From Phytoseiulus persimilis (taxonomy: Eukaryota; Arthropoda; Arachnida; Mesostigmata; Phytoseiidae): 64,000 nt of DNA. The stretch is taken from the NCBI GenBank assembly GCA_037576195.1, contig CM075102.1:434001-498000 (forward strand). The letters are read 5' to 3'. This document shows positions 34,601-45,422 of this stretch, piece after piece; within the stretch, counting starts at the first letter, position 1, and the number at the start of each line of letters is the position of its first letter. The notes beneath the pieces are model-generated. The model had not been told where the DNA came from. It did not search any database and saw nothing but the letters and a program-made list of their open reading frames with translations. The position numbers were made by a program, and so were the translations under genes.

Positions 34601-34679
34601 CTAAACCCAGGACGGCGACGCGGAAATGTTGCCAGGAAAAAGCACTCATTCGTTCCTCAATTAAACATCCCATCTAAAG
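31635..34679. other. Region between CNOT7 and IBTK
   Basis: Contains the CNOT7 3' UTR at the left. The missing first exon(s) and promoter of IBTK should lie in the right part or just before 34680. Open frames up to about 125 codons occur on both strands, without recognisable motifs. I see no RNA gene. Confidence 0.45.
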
Positions 34680-37600
34680 GTGTCATTGGCTGAAAACGAA
34701 AGGGAATGCACGGTTTTCTGTCGATCCGTTCGGCATGCAGCACAAGCCGTGGATTGTGTGATCGCCATGGTCAGAAACGGAGCAACAGTGGACGAAGTCA
34801 AGGTAAGACCGGAGGTTTTCCGCTTCCTTCTAAACAGTGCATCCCGCGGGACGCGCTTTTGAATCGCTTGCGTCTGGCCCCAGTTGCATTGAAATCGCAG
34901 AAGCGTGCGCCCGCAGCGATTCGGAGAAGTCTGAGAGCATCGCCATACTCCGAAGGCCATTGAGTGAGATATCGTCATGAATGAGCTCTCAGGGATAACT
35001 CCTCGACCGAAGAGTCAGTCCGTGGGGCTCCGGTGGGAATCGCGGAAACGTCTCGAACTACATAGTGTCTCTCCCAGTTAGATTCTGATCGACATGGTTT
35101 TCCGACGGCTATTATGATTTTCGTCTTGTTACCCCCTCCATGGTACACTTGATGTCGTTCCGTTGTATTTTTTTGTGGAAAAATTGCTCTGAATTCCGAT
35201 GAAATAAAACAACATCATTGTCATGAACGACCCGGCCGATGCCTGTTGCAGGTTTATCTTCGACATCTATGCTGGAATTTCCATAGCCTGACAGACGATT
35301 TCGGACGCACCGTCCTCCACGCGGCCGCTTCCGTCGGAATCGTGGAATTGATAGACTGGCTCATTGATGTTTATGACTGTGACCCCAACAAAGGTGAGCA
35401 TTATCAGAGCGTGATCAGACTCTCTCCGAGCCCAGTGTATGTCTATCGCTAACCAGAGCTTATCCCAGCTGACGCCGAATCGGGTTGGAGCGCTTTGCAT
35501 CGAGCAGCTTTCTTCGGTCAGCTCGGTGCGATATGGGCGCTGTTGCAGAAAGGAGCATCGGTCGATTTGAAAGATAATGAGGGTCTGACGCCATTGGACA
35601 TCATTGTGAGGTAGGGCGACTACTCTGGGAGAACCCCCGATTGGAAGCACACAAAACCGAAGAACTGACTGACTGTTTCGATGAATCCGTTGAAGGGATC
35701 GTGTCCCTTGGGCTGACTACGTGCCCACTAATCCATGCTCACTCCACGTTTGGGGCGAAGATGAGAATCTGAGTTTGGGACTCGGCAGCACAGCCATCGC
35801 CGAAACGCCCAAAGCTCACCCTCTATTCCCCCTGGAGTCGAGAGTTTGTGACGTAGCTATCGAAAAGTGAGTCCACGATTGCCATAACCATTTTCCGCGG
35901 TGTTCCGGCATTGCGGCAGTTGGAGATTGCTGAAACACATCGAGGCTCCATGCGTTTCACCAAGATGAGTTATTTCTCTGAAGAATCCATTTCTCTTTAG
36001 GTTCCACAGCGTATTTCTAACAGAGAGCAACAAAGCGTTCATCTGTGGTGATGGCTCCGGCGGCCGTTTGGGTAGAGGTGATGAGAACGGGCTAATGGTG
36101 CCAGAAGAAATTCCCGTCTTCCGGAGACTCAGTGTGAAGATTGTGAAGGTGAGTGCGCGGCTCGTGATCCTCTCAAAAAAAACTGCGGGCGACCGGCGTG
36201 GGTTTGATCTTGCACTTTTGACGGGGCTTCGAATTCCAATCCCGCAGGTTGCTGCTGGACAGGATCACACGGTTTTCCTCGACTCGGAGGGATGCGTATA
36301 CACTTGTGGTGAGTTTTTTCCTGCGATTTGGGCTCTTCTGAGCTGGTTTGCAGCACGGTCTGATGATTCCGTTGACTTTTCAGGGATGAACAAATATCAT
36401 CAGCTCGGCTTCAGTGCGAAGCCCAGCAAGCTTCTAGAACCTCTGGCCCTCAATCCGAAAACGTTTTTGCTCAATCCTTCGGAAACGGTTTGCTCTCGAT
36501 TCCGAATCCGAACGCTTCCATGAACATCAATACTGTGTCAGACCGGATGAATGCCCCATTATAATCCCCCCAAACGCTTTGTTTCAGATCATAGGGATCG
36601 GCGCGGGGAAGTACCACTCAGCCCTGTTCACCGAACGGAGTCTTTACACCTGGGGCTTGAATGCAGGACAGCTCGGACACCCGAAATTCGGTACGGATTC
36701 CCCTCTGCGATGGATTTCGTCAGTGTTTCGGCCTCCTTCTACGGCTTGTATTCTTTTTGCTGGAAGGAAACGACACAATGAATTCGGGAGTATGAGTTTT
36801 GAAACGATCTGCGGACATCTAAGGACGAGCTGATTTCCGCTCTCGAAGGCGAGCGATTCACAGTGCTGCCCAGAAAAGTCTCCGCGATCGATCTCCCTTA
36901 CGAAAACAACAGCAGCCCCTCCATTTCGATGATCAGTTGCGGAGAAGGTGCAATCGGCCTGCTCACAACGGACGGGGACGTTTATCTCGTTCACGACTAT
37001 CATGTGAAGAAGGTATGCATCGAACGAATCAGGTCCGGCGCATGCCCGCTGTGGATTCCGACCAAGAATCGCAAAGACCGCTCAGGAGAGTTCCCTGCGA
37101 AAGTTCGCTGCTTCAGGTCGTCTCCAAACTGAAGGACATCACGAAAATCGTCGTCGTGGGAGGTAACATCGATCACGAGCGTCTGCTCGGGGAATCATCC
37201 AAATGTGAGCGTCGTGATTTCCGAACTTTGATTGGGTTTCCCGCGCGTGATTAGGATACTAAGACTGGCGCTCCTCCAGGCACTGATCTCAAACTTCTGA
37301 CCTTGAACGACGACGGATACATTTTTTTGTGGGGCGGTCGTGAACTTCTGCATTCGAGGGTTTGTTTCGATCTCATAGTGAAGGTTGTGGATTTCGCCAT
37401 GTCAATCGACGGCTCGTTGCTCATCGTATCCCAAAGGGTGAGGCTTTGCACAGACCCGGGATCGCCTCGAGCTCCGATGAAAGTCATCGATGCGGTCGAA
37501 TCCTGCTGAGGACGGGAAATCCTTGGTGATATCCCTGCCCGTTACAGGGCGAGGTTTTCCGCGGACAGCTCGGACGCAGCGTGTCGAACGTTGAAGTTGG

Positions 37601-40600
37601 GTGGTCCTCGAAGTCCAAGTCTAAGAAGCACTGCTCCAGGACGGTGACAGTGAACAATTTGAAAAGGGTGCCTCATCTCCACAGAGCTGTCGCAGTCAGA
37701 TGTGATCCCAGGTCAGCGCCCTGATGCGGCTTTCGATACTGTCGTCGTTCGAGGGATTACGGTCACAGTCTGTAGATCGATATGATGGAGCAGGTCTTTC
37801 CAATTTGATTTCTCTGGTCTCCCGAGTTGCAGGGGGAGGCGTTTCGCCGCTCTTCAAAATGGCGCCAGCGTGGGTGTTCGGAGTATGCACAGTTTCGGCG
37901 TAGAAAACTCCAGTTTCTCGGAAGATCTCATGAAGTGAGTGTTTCTAATTCCGTGCATGAGCCGCGAGCTGATGGAATACACGGCAGATTCCATAGTCAT
38001 ACACGGAAGAACTTCACTCCGCAGAATGGCGGAAGCTGGCTCAAGCTTCAGCGACGTTTTGGTAACTTGCGTTCCCCGCGGTAAAGAGCAAAGCAGAGAT
38101 TTCCATCTGCATTCGGCTGTGCTGCGCTCGCGTAGTGCTTTCTTCGAAGAAGCTATCTCGAGAAAGCTCCGTGATGGGGGAGCTGAGAAGAAGACAGCCA
38201 TCGAAATAGGTGAGCAGCTGCAAAACGAGTTCATGGGTTGTTATGTTCTCCCACACGTTTGTTGTCCTGAGGAAACTCTTCCGTGTCAGATGTGGACGGC
38301 GATGAGTTCTCGACGTTGATTCCGATGATCTACAGTGGGATTCTCGGCTCTACGGAAAATGTCATCAAGCATCGCGACCTAATGCACAAACTCCAGCTCA
38401 CTCTATCCGATAGCATTGGAAGGAATCACGCCACTGATGTTCGCATTCAGGTAGAACAGCCACCACAAGTACGGAAAGCTTGCATCGCAGGGTTCGACCT
38501 CAGAGATCTCCCGTTTCTCTCTCCAGTCTCAGGATGGAGGAGGAGTCGACGCTCATCGCAGTCTATTAGCGGCGCGCAGCGAATATTTCCTCTGCATGTT
38601 CTCCAGAGATTGGCAGGAAACTTCTTCAGGACACTTGATGATGCAAGTCACCTCAGAGACGTTGACAGCTGCGATCGACTTCCTGTACACCGACACGTGA
38701 GTGGAGCCGACCGCATCGGGATTCTCCCAGACAACCGCCCCGACAACGAGATCACTCGCCTCCCATTCACCTCGTCGTTTCAGGTGTCCCTCGGTCCAAT
38801 CTTCGCGTGACATCAATTTCGTCTGTGATGTCCTCGCATTCGCCGACCACCTCCTACTTTCACGTCTTAAATCGATATGCGAGTACGAGCTGTTCTCTCG
38901 CCTCATCAGCGTGCAGAACGTATGCGAGCTTTTCGAGCTCGCCAAGTCCTACCAAGCTGAAAAACTGTTACGGGTAAGCCTCGTCCACCGAGCGGTTAGG
39001 CAAACGTGTTGCATGAGATGTCTTCATTGGTCGTCACTCGACCGAGCACGCTGACGACTCTACCCTGAATCCACAGGTCTGCGCTGATTTCATGTGTGTC
39101 AACCTGACCGCGATACTCGAATCTCAATGTTTCGGTGAGGCTTGCCGATTTTATCGATCGGACTCCCTGAGGCGCTCGATGCCCAGCACATTCATTCAAC
39201 TCCATCGTTTCCAGACTTCCTGAGCGCCGACAGCTGGAGTGGACTCAGCGTGGAGTATCGAGCCAATGTCAAGGATTGTTACAAGCGCATCATAGGTGGA
39301 AGTGGTCATGAACCATCTATAGAGCGGATCAAACAGGTTCGACCTTCGATAATTCTTCCCATTAGAGTACGTTCGGCAAACTTCATTCTCATGCCTGTCT
39401 TGGCCCTCGCAAACGAACGTGCTCGAGAGAGAGATGCAGAGATTTCAACTCGACCCTTTCCCTACCAACATTTCCGCAGATGTTGCGCCAGGAAACTTTG
39501 TTCACGTTCTGCGCTAAGCGCATGCGCCGAAGATAAATTGTCCTGTCTCATCCTAGGAGTTGGATCGTGATCAGGTGGTCGGACGCAGGAAATTTCCGAC
39601 TCACGTAGCTCCCTATTAGTTTCCCCCGTCAGGGGTTTCCCTCAGACACGACCCTGCGCCGTCAGTCTTCTTGTGGGAGCACCCATGGAAACGAGGAGTT
39701 CTCATCGCGGTCAGCACGCTCACGCGTGTCGGGCTAGCCGTTCGCGGCTTTCGGCGCCAGATCTCCTGGAAATCCGAGGGAAAAACGGTCGAACACACTT
39801 GTCTTGACGCGGGGGGCCAAATCTTCTTCTGCCAACCCGTTGTCAGTTTGAGGAGAATGTCTCTGCCGCGTGACCGCTGCTATAATGACCATTTACTGAC
39901 CTCCCCTAATTGCAGCTTCACAAAACGTTCAGAAGCAGTTTGGGAGAAGACGAAATCTTCATCAAAACCGCCGAAAATCGACGGATCGAGCAGCCCAAGG
40001 TGAGATTGAACAGGGAGCCCGGACTGGACGAGGTACTGGTTGGCAGAGTTTCCTAGCGAAGTTCGAGCAGACTGCATGATCGAATGACCTCGTTTGCCAT
40101 GGAGGCATGCCCGAAACCCCGGGTCGAAGACATCAGATCGATAATAAACGGGTAAAATTAAGTGCCTCCAGACCAGCGCTGCTGGAACTGGGTACCACGG
40201 AAGCCCCAGGATCTGCGGACCGTTTACCGAGCTCTGCAGCCGAATTCGGCGCAGTACCATGATGTGTCCGGTCATGGAAAGTTCGGACGAAAATTCGTGG
40301 TCACCACGAATGCGAAGAGGGCTCCACCCATACGTGACCCGCAAACTCCGGCGCATTTGCCGCCGAAGTTCGACGCTCGATCGATAACCCTATGAAACCA
40401 AACATTTCTCCCTCTATTCAAAACCAGAATACTCCGGTGGGCCTCTCATCGAAACTTGTTTCGATCTGCATTTACAGCATAAGAAGATTTATAGTCCTCC
40501 GAAACGTCGCCTCGAAAAAAATAAGACGATGGAGGCGGATTCCGCGCTGGACCCCGCGGAGAAAGTACTCTCCCCGGGAATTGAGCCCGCGCAGCAGGAA

Positions 40601-41281
40601 GACATCGGAGAGAATCGGGCTACAGTTATCCTAGAAGGATTCCCCGCTCTTGGCGAGATTCAACCCGAGAAGAAATTTCAAAGTGAGCGCTTCCTCTTAC
40701 AACCTGAGTGATTTTGAAACCCGTTATTCTGACACTCATCGATTGATTCCGTTGAGCCGCCGCTCAGCCGTCGTTCTGATATTCGCTCTTCCAGGAAGCT
40801 CGCCGATGACTTTCAGACAGGTTTCGCAGCGGACTCAAAAGCGCACGAAACATCGCTCCATTGATTCATTGACGCCCTCCGACGCTGAAGCCATAACGAA
40901 ATGCCCTTGGTCTCCCAAGAACAAATCAGAGAGTGCGTTTGAATATTTTCCAGCGAAGAATGCCTCTCGTGAGGAGAGGTTTCACAATATTTGATTCGTT
41001 ACCTCCAGGCTTCCACAACAAGTATTGCCCCCATTACAGGCAGCGATCCAGTTCTGGTTGATAGAAATCATTCCTTCGAGGAAACAATGAAACTCGAAAC
41101 AAAGTACAAGGAGCACGTTGCAAACTTTTCCCTGGATAAAGCGGATGCGGAAGACAGGGCCATGGCGGACCTCGCAATCGTGTATGAGATCGGCTCCAAT
41201 CCCGACGAGCGGGTCTCTATTCGAAGAGAAATGGTTGCGGAAGCTTTGGCTCCGGTTTGGAGCGCTCATGCATTCAAGTAA
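34680..41281 (+). CDS. Inhibitor of Bruton tyrosine kinase homologue (IBTK): ankyrin, RCC1 and two BTB domains
   Basis: Twenty-three exons join in phase to about 1,077 residues: 34680-34802, 35252-35393, 35469-35610, 35696-35866, 36001-36148, 36248-36308, 36384-36487, 36588-36690, 36849-37012, 37117-37204, 37280-37437, 37548-37711, 37833-37934, 38010-38209, 38290-38450, 38533-38696, 38784-38973, 39077-39134, 39215-39336, 39916-39999, 40478-40682, 40795-40932 and 41040-41281 (TAA). Order: ankyrin repeats (DDFGRTVLHAAASVG, ESGWSALHRAAFFGQLGA), RCC1 blades (AAGQDHTVFLDSEGCVYTCG, GAGKYHSALFTERSLYTWG), BTB1 (SFSDVLVTCVPRGKEQSRDF), BTB2 (VDAHRSLLAARSEYFLCMFS), a basic stretch and a conserved tail (EDRAMADLAIVYEIGSNPDE). 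Vertebrate IBTK (about 1,350 residues) binds BTK and acts as a cullin-3 ubiquitin-ligase adaptor. No Met opens the first exon found, so at least one 5' exon is missing. AATAAA follows at 41379. Confidence 0.9.
40399..40440 (+). repeat. Dispersed repeat copy A (partner at 45381-45422)
   Basis: CAAACATTTCTCCC followed by a similar stretch ending TCCGGTG occurs here, in IBTK intron 40000-40477, and again at 45381-45422 with a few mismatches and small gaps. Same orientation. Confidence 0.5.
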
Positions 41282-41378
41282 TTTATAAACCTCTCTCGGG
41301 GAGGGATGAACTGGGGCACAGCCGGCGTCATTTATCTTGGTCACTCGGCAGACTAGTTTTCGTAACGGTTTTGTATAA

Positions 41379-41384
41379 AATAAA
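41379..41384 (+). other. Poly(A) signal of IBTK
   Basis: AATAAA about 100 bases after the IBTK stop codon, same strand. Confidence 0.65.
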
Positions 41385-42070
41385 TCAAGGAGCTTCAAGC
41401 GTGAATAAACTTAAATTTTTGAGCGAAAACGATGATATTTATCAATCGAGCGTGAGGCGCCGAGGATCATCCGACACCCAGCTACTTGGGGTTCATATCA
41501 TTGATAAGCGTTTGTCCCCCTCCTGTCGAGCCGTGTGGCGAGATCAGCACGGAACTGGTGAGTACTTGGAATCATTTCGCAGACCCAGATTCCAGGCTCT
41601 TCAAAAGGCAGATTCTTGAAAGGCCAGCCAAGATTCTGGCCCGACAGCGGGCCTGGAAATCAAGAAATCGGCGGGAACACCCGAGAGCTTCTGTTTCCGT
41701 GTGGCCCCATACTCCTTTCTCTGACCTCATAAAGCGGTGGTCGAATGTGGCCGGGTCGTTGCGAGGCATCCGTAGACTTAACTAGGAATACTCCGCTCAG
41801 ATCTGATCCTCGATTAGTATTCCGTTCAGGGATGACACAGCAGCGACCAAGGCCAGGCTCGGTGATGTAGGGTTCTTGTTATCTCGTGAAGATAAGCCTC
41901 ATTGCCCAGGCTCTCGATGCGGCAGGCTTCTGTGGCATCGTTTTTTCCCTTGTTCCATTTGTTCTCAAACCATCGAGCTCGCCCCCTGCTCTCGGGCGGG
42001 AGCCTCTTATGTATCCCTCGGCGTCCGTGGTTCGTCCCTACGGGTGCCTCATGTGCTCCGATCTGGATAA
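41385..42070. other. Spacer between IBTK and the LINE
   Basis: No recognised gene. An open frame at 41486-41785 (+) has mixed composition but no motif and no splice partner that I can identify. The 5' junction of the retrotransposon probably lies near the right end of this stretch; it could also start somewhat to the left in a decayed part. Confidence 0.4.
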
Positions 42071-45000
42071 CGAGACAGCTACAGCAACCGCAAAGGCAGC
42101 CATCGAAGCTACCCGCACGGGGGGGTCGGTATCCTGACATCCAGCAACCTATGTCAACTATGGGTCGTAAAAGGAGATGACTGGGTGGCACAAGCAACAC
42201 AAGTGGGATCAAATAGATGGATAATTATCTCATACTACATAGCCCACCAAAGCAGAGATCATGGAAAAAGATTCTTTGACTCACTAAAAGACTTTATTAA
42301 ACAGAGATGCACGGACACCGACTGTGTGCTTCTCGGCGGAGATGCAAATGCACACCTCCAACAACTTGGAGGCGTCAACAACCACAGAGGCAAACTCCTA
42401 GAGGACTTCACCATCGAAGTTGGATACACCATCCTCAACACAACTCAAAAGTGTGAGGGACGTCTAACAAGGGGCAAGTCCGCAATTGACATGATCATAG
42501 TAAACGCTAAAGCGCTTGAGAAAGTCAAGTGGATGCATATCGATGAACGTAGAGAAATCACAACAATAAGTGACCATAACCTACTCAGAGTACAAATCGA
42601 TATCAACCAAGCAGCTCACTCAACTCAGCCCCGCAAAGTGACGCTGATTGATCCCAAAAGAGCAAGCGCACGGATCTGCGAAGAACTCCAGCAAAAACGG
42701 GAGCAAGCAGAAACCACGTACGAACAACTGCGTGAAACCATTCACGACAGCATACAACGCACAAGCCGCAAAATAAAACTCAGAGACCGACCAATGGTGT
42801 ACTCTGAGCGCATCTCCGAACTTGTTAAAACCCGAAAAATAAAAAACAAACAATGGAGAGCAGCCCGCGCTTCTCAATCCGAACCCGACAGAATCAACGC
42901 CGAGCTAGCCTACCGAACAGCACAGCAAGACGTGGGAGAGGAGGTCGAGAGAGAAATACACAAGCGAGACTCCAAAACGCTGAATGAAATTCTCTCCGCC
43001 CCGAGAAACGAGAGGGCCAGGATGTTCTGGCGGTTCGTAAACGGAAACAAACCGAGAACGAGCGGACCACAAAAGATCATCGATAACAGCGGAACAGTAG
43101 TACCAACCGAACTACTTCCGTCGCACCTAACCCAGATTTCCATCGACCTACTAGAGGCAACTCCTATCACACAGCCAACCACTATCTGCAAGATGATACC
43201 CAACCCCACAGGAATCACCACCAGCGCGGGAGAAATCTCGAAGATTCTCAGCAAGCTGAAACCAACCTCAAGCTGTGGATTGGATGACATTCCAACCAAA
43301 ATACTAAAAGAGCTGGACGACCATGGCATAGCCTACATCGAACAGCTCTTCAACGACATATTTGCCGGAAAACACGAGGTTCCGAACGACTGGAGAACAA
43401 ATAGAGTATCGATGATCGAAAAATCGAACTCAAAGAAAAGACAACTCCACACATATCGACCGATTACGATATCGCCGGTCCTATACCGAATCTTCGCGAG
43501 AATTCTAGCAAATAGAATCTCACAATGGGCTGAAGACAATAGGCTGCTCGGAGAAATGCAAAATGGATTCCGAGTGAATCGCAGAGGCGATGACAACCTA
43601 TTCGTCCTGACCACAGCCATCGAGATGTCCAGGAAAACGAACACCGGACTAATCTGCGCCTTCCTGGACGCAACCAAAGCATTCGACCGAATCGACAGAA
43701 ACCTGCTATGGAACATTCTGTCCGAAATGGGAATGAACAATAACTGGATAAAAATGCTGCAAGATCTATACTCCTCAAATAAAACAAAAATCATAGAAGG
43801 GGAACATACATCAGAGTGGGTGGAAACCAGCTCCGGCCTAAAACAGGGCTGCCCCCTCTCCAGCACCCTGTTTATCCTCTACATATCGGAACTCGAAGCC
43901 AGGCTCACGCAAAGTGGAGCAGGCTTCGAAGTCCGAACAAAAAATGGAGATGGGATCTGAGGGAAAAAGGTTCCTTCAACATCCCAGGTCTCCTCTTTGC
44001 CGACGACATAGTCCTGATGGCAAAATCTGCGGGCGAACTGAGGGAGCTACTGTCGATAACGGGCGAATTCGGTACCGAAAGAAAGCTTACCTTCAACCCC
44101 GCAAAAAGCGCCATAGTTACATTCTCGAAATCGAACGATGGCGAACACAGCAACCTAGAAATACAAGGGCAGCCCCTCCCAGTCGTACACCAGTATAAGT
44201 ACCTTGGGATCACGCTATCTGATAGCAGAAGATACCTCGACAAACAAGAAGGCATCTGGCAACAACAAGCTACAACTGCCCTTCACAGAATGCACGCCAC
44301 ATCCATGTGGAGCTTCAACAGATTCGAAATCTCAAAAGCCCAATGGAAAGCGACCGCAGTCGCCAAACTCACATACAGTAACTCGGTGACAGTCACGTCG
44401 AAGAAACTACAGGACCTACTGGAAAAAACTCAACGTGATGCAGGCCGCTGGGCCCTTGGCATATCAGGCTACAAAGTGGCCAAGGAATTCATACTGGGAG
44501 AGCTTGGATGGTCCCTATTCGAAGCCAGGGAAGCACAAAGCAAACTCAGATACATGAAACGCATCCAACACATGCCAGATGAGAGATGGCCAAAATCTCT
44601 CCTGAACACGATGGAGATACTCGGAATACAGACTGAACTCTGCACCCGAACGCAGACATTAAGTCACCTATACGGCTGTGACCAGATCGAGCCACCAACA
44701 TCGAGTCAAGGAACACCAGCCCTAAACGCATATAACTCACTGATAAAAAAGAGAGTTAAAGAAATGCAGGAGCACGGCTGGAGGCGAGACATGCTTCTAA
44801 AAAACAGCCTGAGCCTATACCGCAGGGGTAAAACCTCCCCCGGTACAAGGTCTTACCTCTACGGCAATCGAAGAGGGGATGCTCTACTAGCCCTAGCAAG
44901 AGCAGGAATGCTGCCAACTAGAGGACTCTCCGAACAACAGGGCAACAACACCTGCCCGAGATGCGACACATACGAAGAGACTGTACAACACATAATCTTC

Positions 45001-45162
45001 GAATGCAATGACGCATATTACACTGACGATGATTTCCTCAAAGCACTAGGTCTCCTAGAGGAAATGCAAGACCCATCACTAGTGTACAAGACAAAGCTTG
45101 CCCTCGGAAAGTGGGAAAAGGAGACCAAACGATCTGCGGAAGCACCTGAAATGAAAGGCTGA
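42071..45162 (+). pseudogene. LINE ORF2 (endonuclease-reverse transcriptase), disrupted by one frameshift
   Basis: The first frame runs to TGA 43958-43960, the second continues to TGA at 45160-45162; together about 1,030 codons. Endonuclease motifs: LLGGDANAHL, SAIDMIIVNAK and TISDHNLLRVQI. Reverse transcriptase: YRPITISPVLYRIFARILAN, motif A CAFLDATKAFDRID, GLKQGCPLSS, then in the second frame motif C LLFADDIVLMA and YKYLGITL. The knuckle is CPRCDTYEETVQHIIFEC. The frame changes between motif B and the catalytic FADD box, by what looks like loss of one base, perhaps in the A run at 43939-43944. The copy is therefore very probably inactive. Apart from that the frame is clean over 3 kb, so the insertion is fairly young. 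Confidence 0.8.
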
Positions 45163-45210
45163 CTCGAACAGAATGTAAACCTGTACATATCTCAATCCGA
45201 GTCAAGATCA

Positions 45211-45236
45211 ATAAACCCATACCCATAAACCCATAC
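45211..45236 (+). repeat. LINE 3' tail: tandem ATAAACCCATACCC units
   Basis: Two near-identical units of 12-14 bases end the element, followed by CAACCGATCAACCGAT. Short tandem repeats at the 3' end are typical of some non-poly(A) LINEs such as I elements. Confidence 0.6.
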
Positions 45237-45380
45237 GAATCAACCGATCAACCGATGTTTGCTTTCATGAAACTCCGAAGTTTGACCTCAGTGACGAACA
45301 GGAGCTTTTTCCAGCCTCGTGAATCGCAGTGGCTTGAACGCAACGGTGTTCACGATTTTTGATCGAGCTCCTCCTCAGAG

Positions 45381-45422
45381 CAAACATTTCTCCCCAATTC
45401 GAGAATAAGAATCTTCCGGTGC
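45381..45422 (+). repeat. Dispersed repeat copy B (partner at 40399-40440)
   Basis: It shares CAAACATTTCTCCC, an AATAAGAATC-like middle and TCCGGTG with the copy in the IBTK intron. It begins about 145 bases after the LINE tail. Confidence 0.5.

Larger units (their letters stand above)
42071..45236 (+). mobile_element. 5'-truncated non-LTR (LINE) retrotransposon with APE-type endonuclease
   Basis: The element holds the C-terminal half of an apurinic-like endonuclease, a reverse transcriptase and a C-terminal CCHC-type knuckle, then a short tandem-repeat tail instead of poly(A). Structure and domain order fit the jockey/I/R1 group of LINEs; the exact clade cannot be set by eye. The N-terminal part of the endonuclease and any ORF1 are missing, and an in-frame TAA at 42068-42070 precedes the open part, so the copy looks 5'-truncated. 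Target-site duplications were not identified. It sits between IBTK and the corin-like gene, in IBTK orientation. Its A-rich coding strand contrasts with the neighbouring genes. Confidence 0.85.

Noticed and set aside
39479..39540. An IBTK exon starting MLRQETLFTF after TTTCCGCAG
   Set aside because: It reaches a stop after 18 codons and has no partner. The chain 39336 to 39916 keeps the phase and leads into the downstream IBTK exons.
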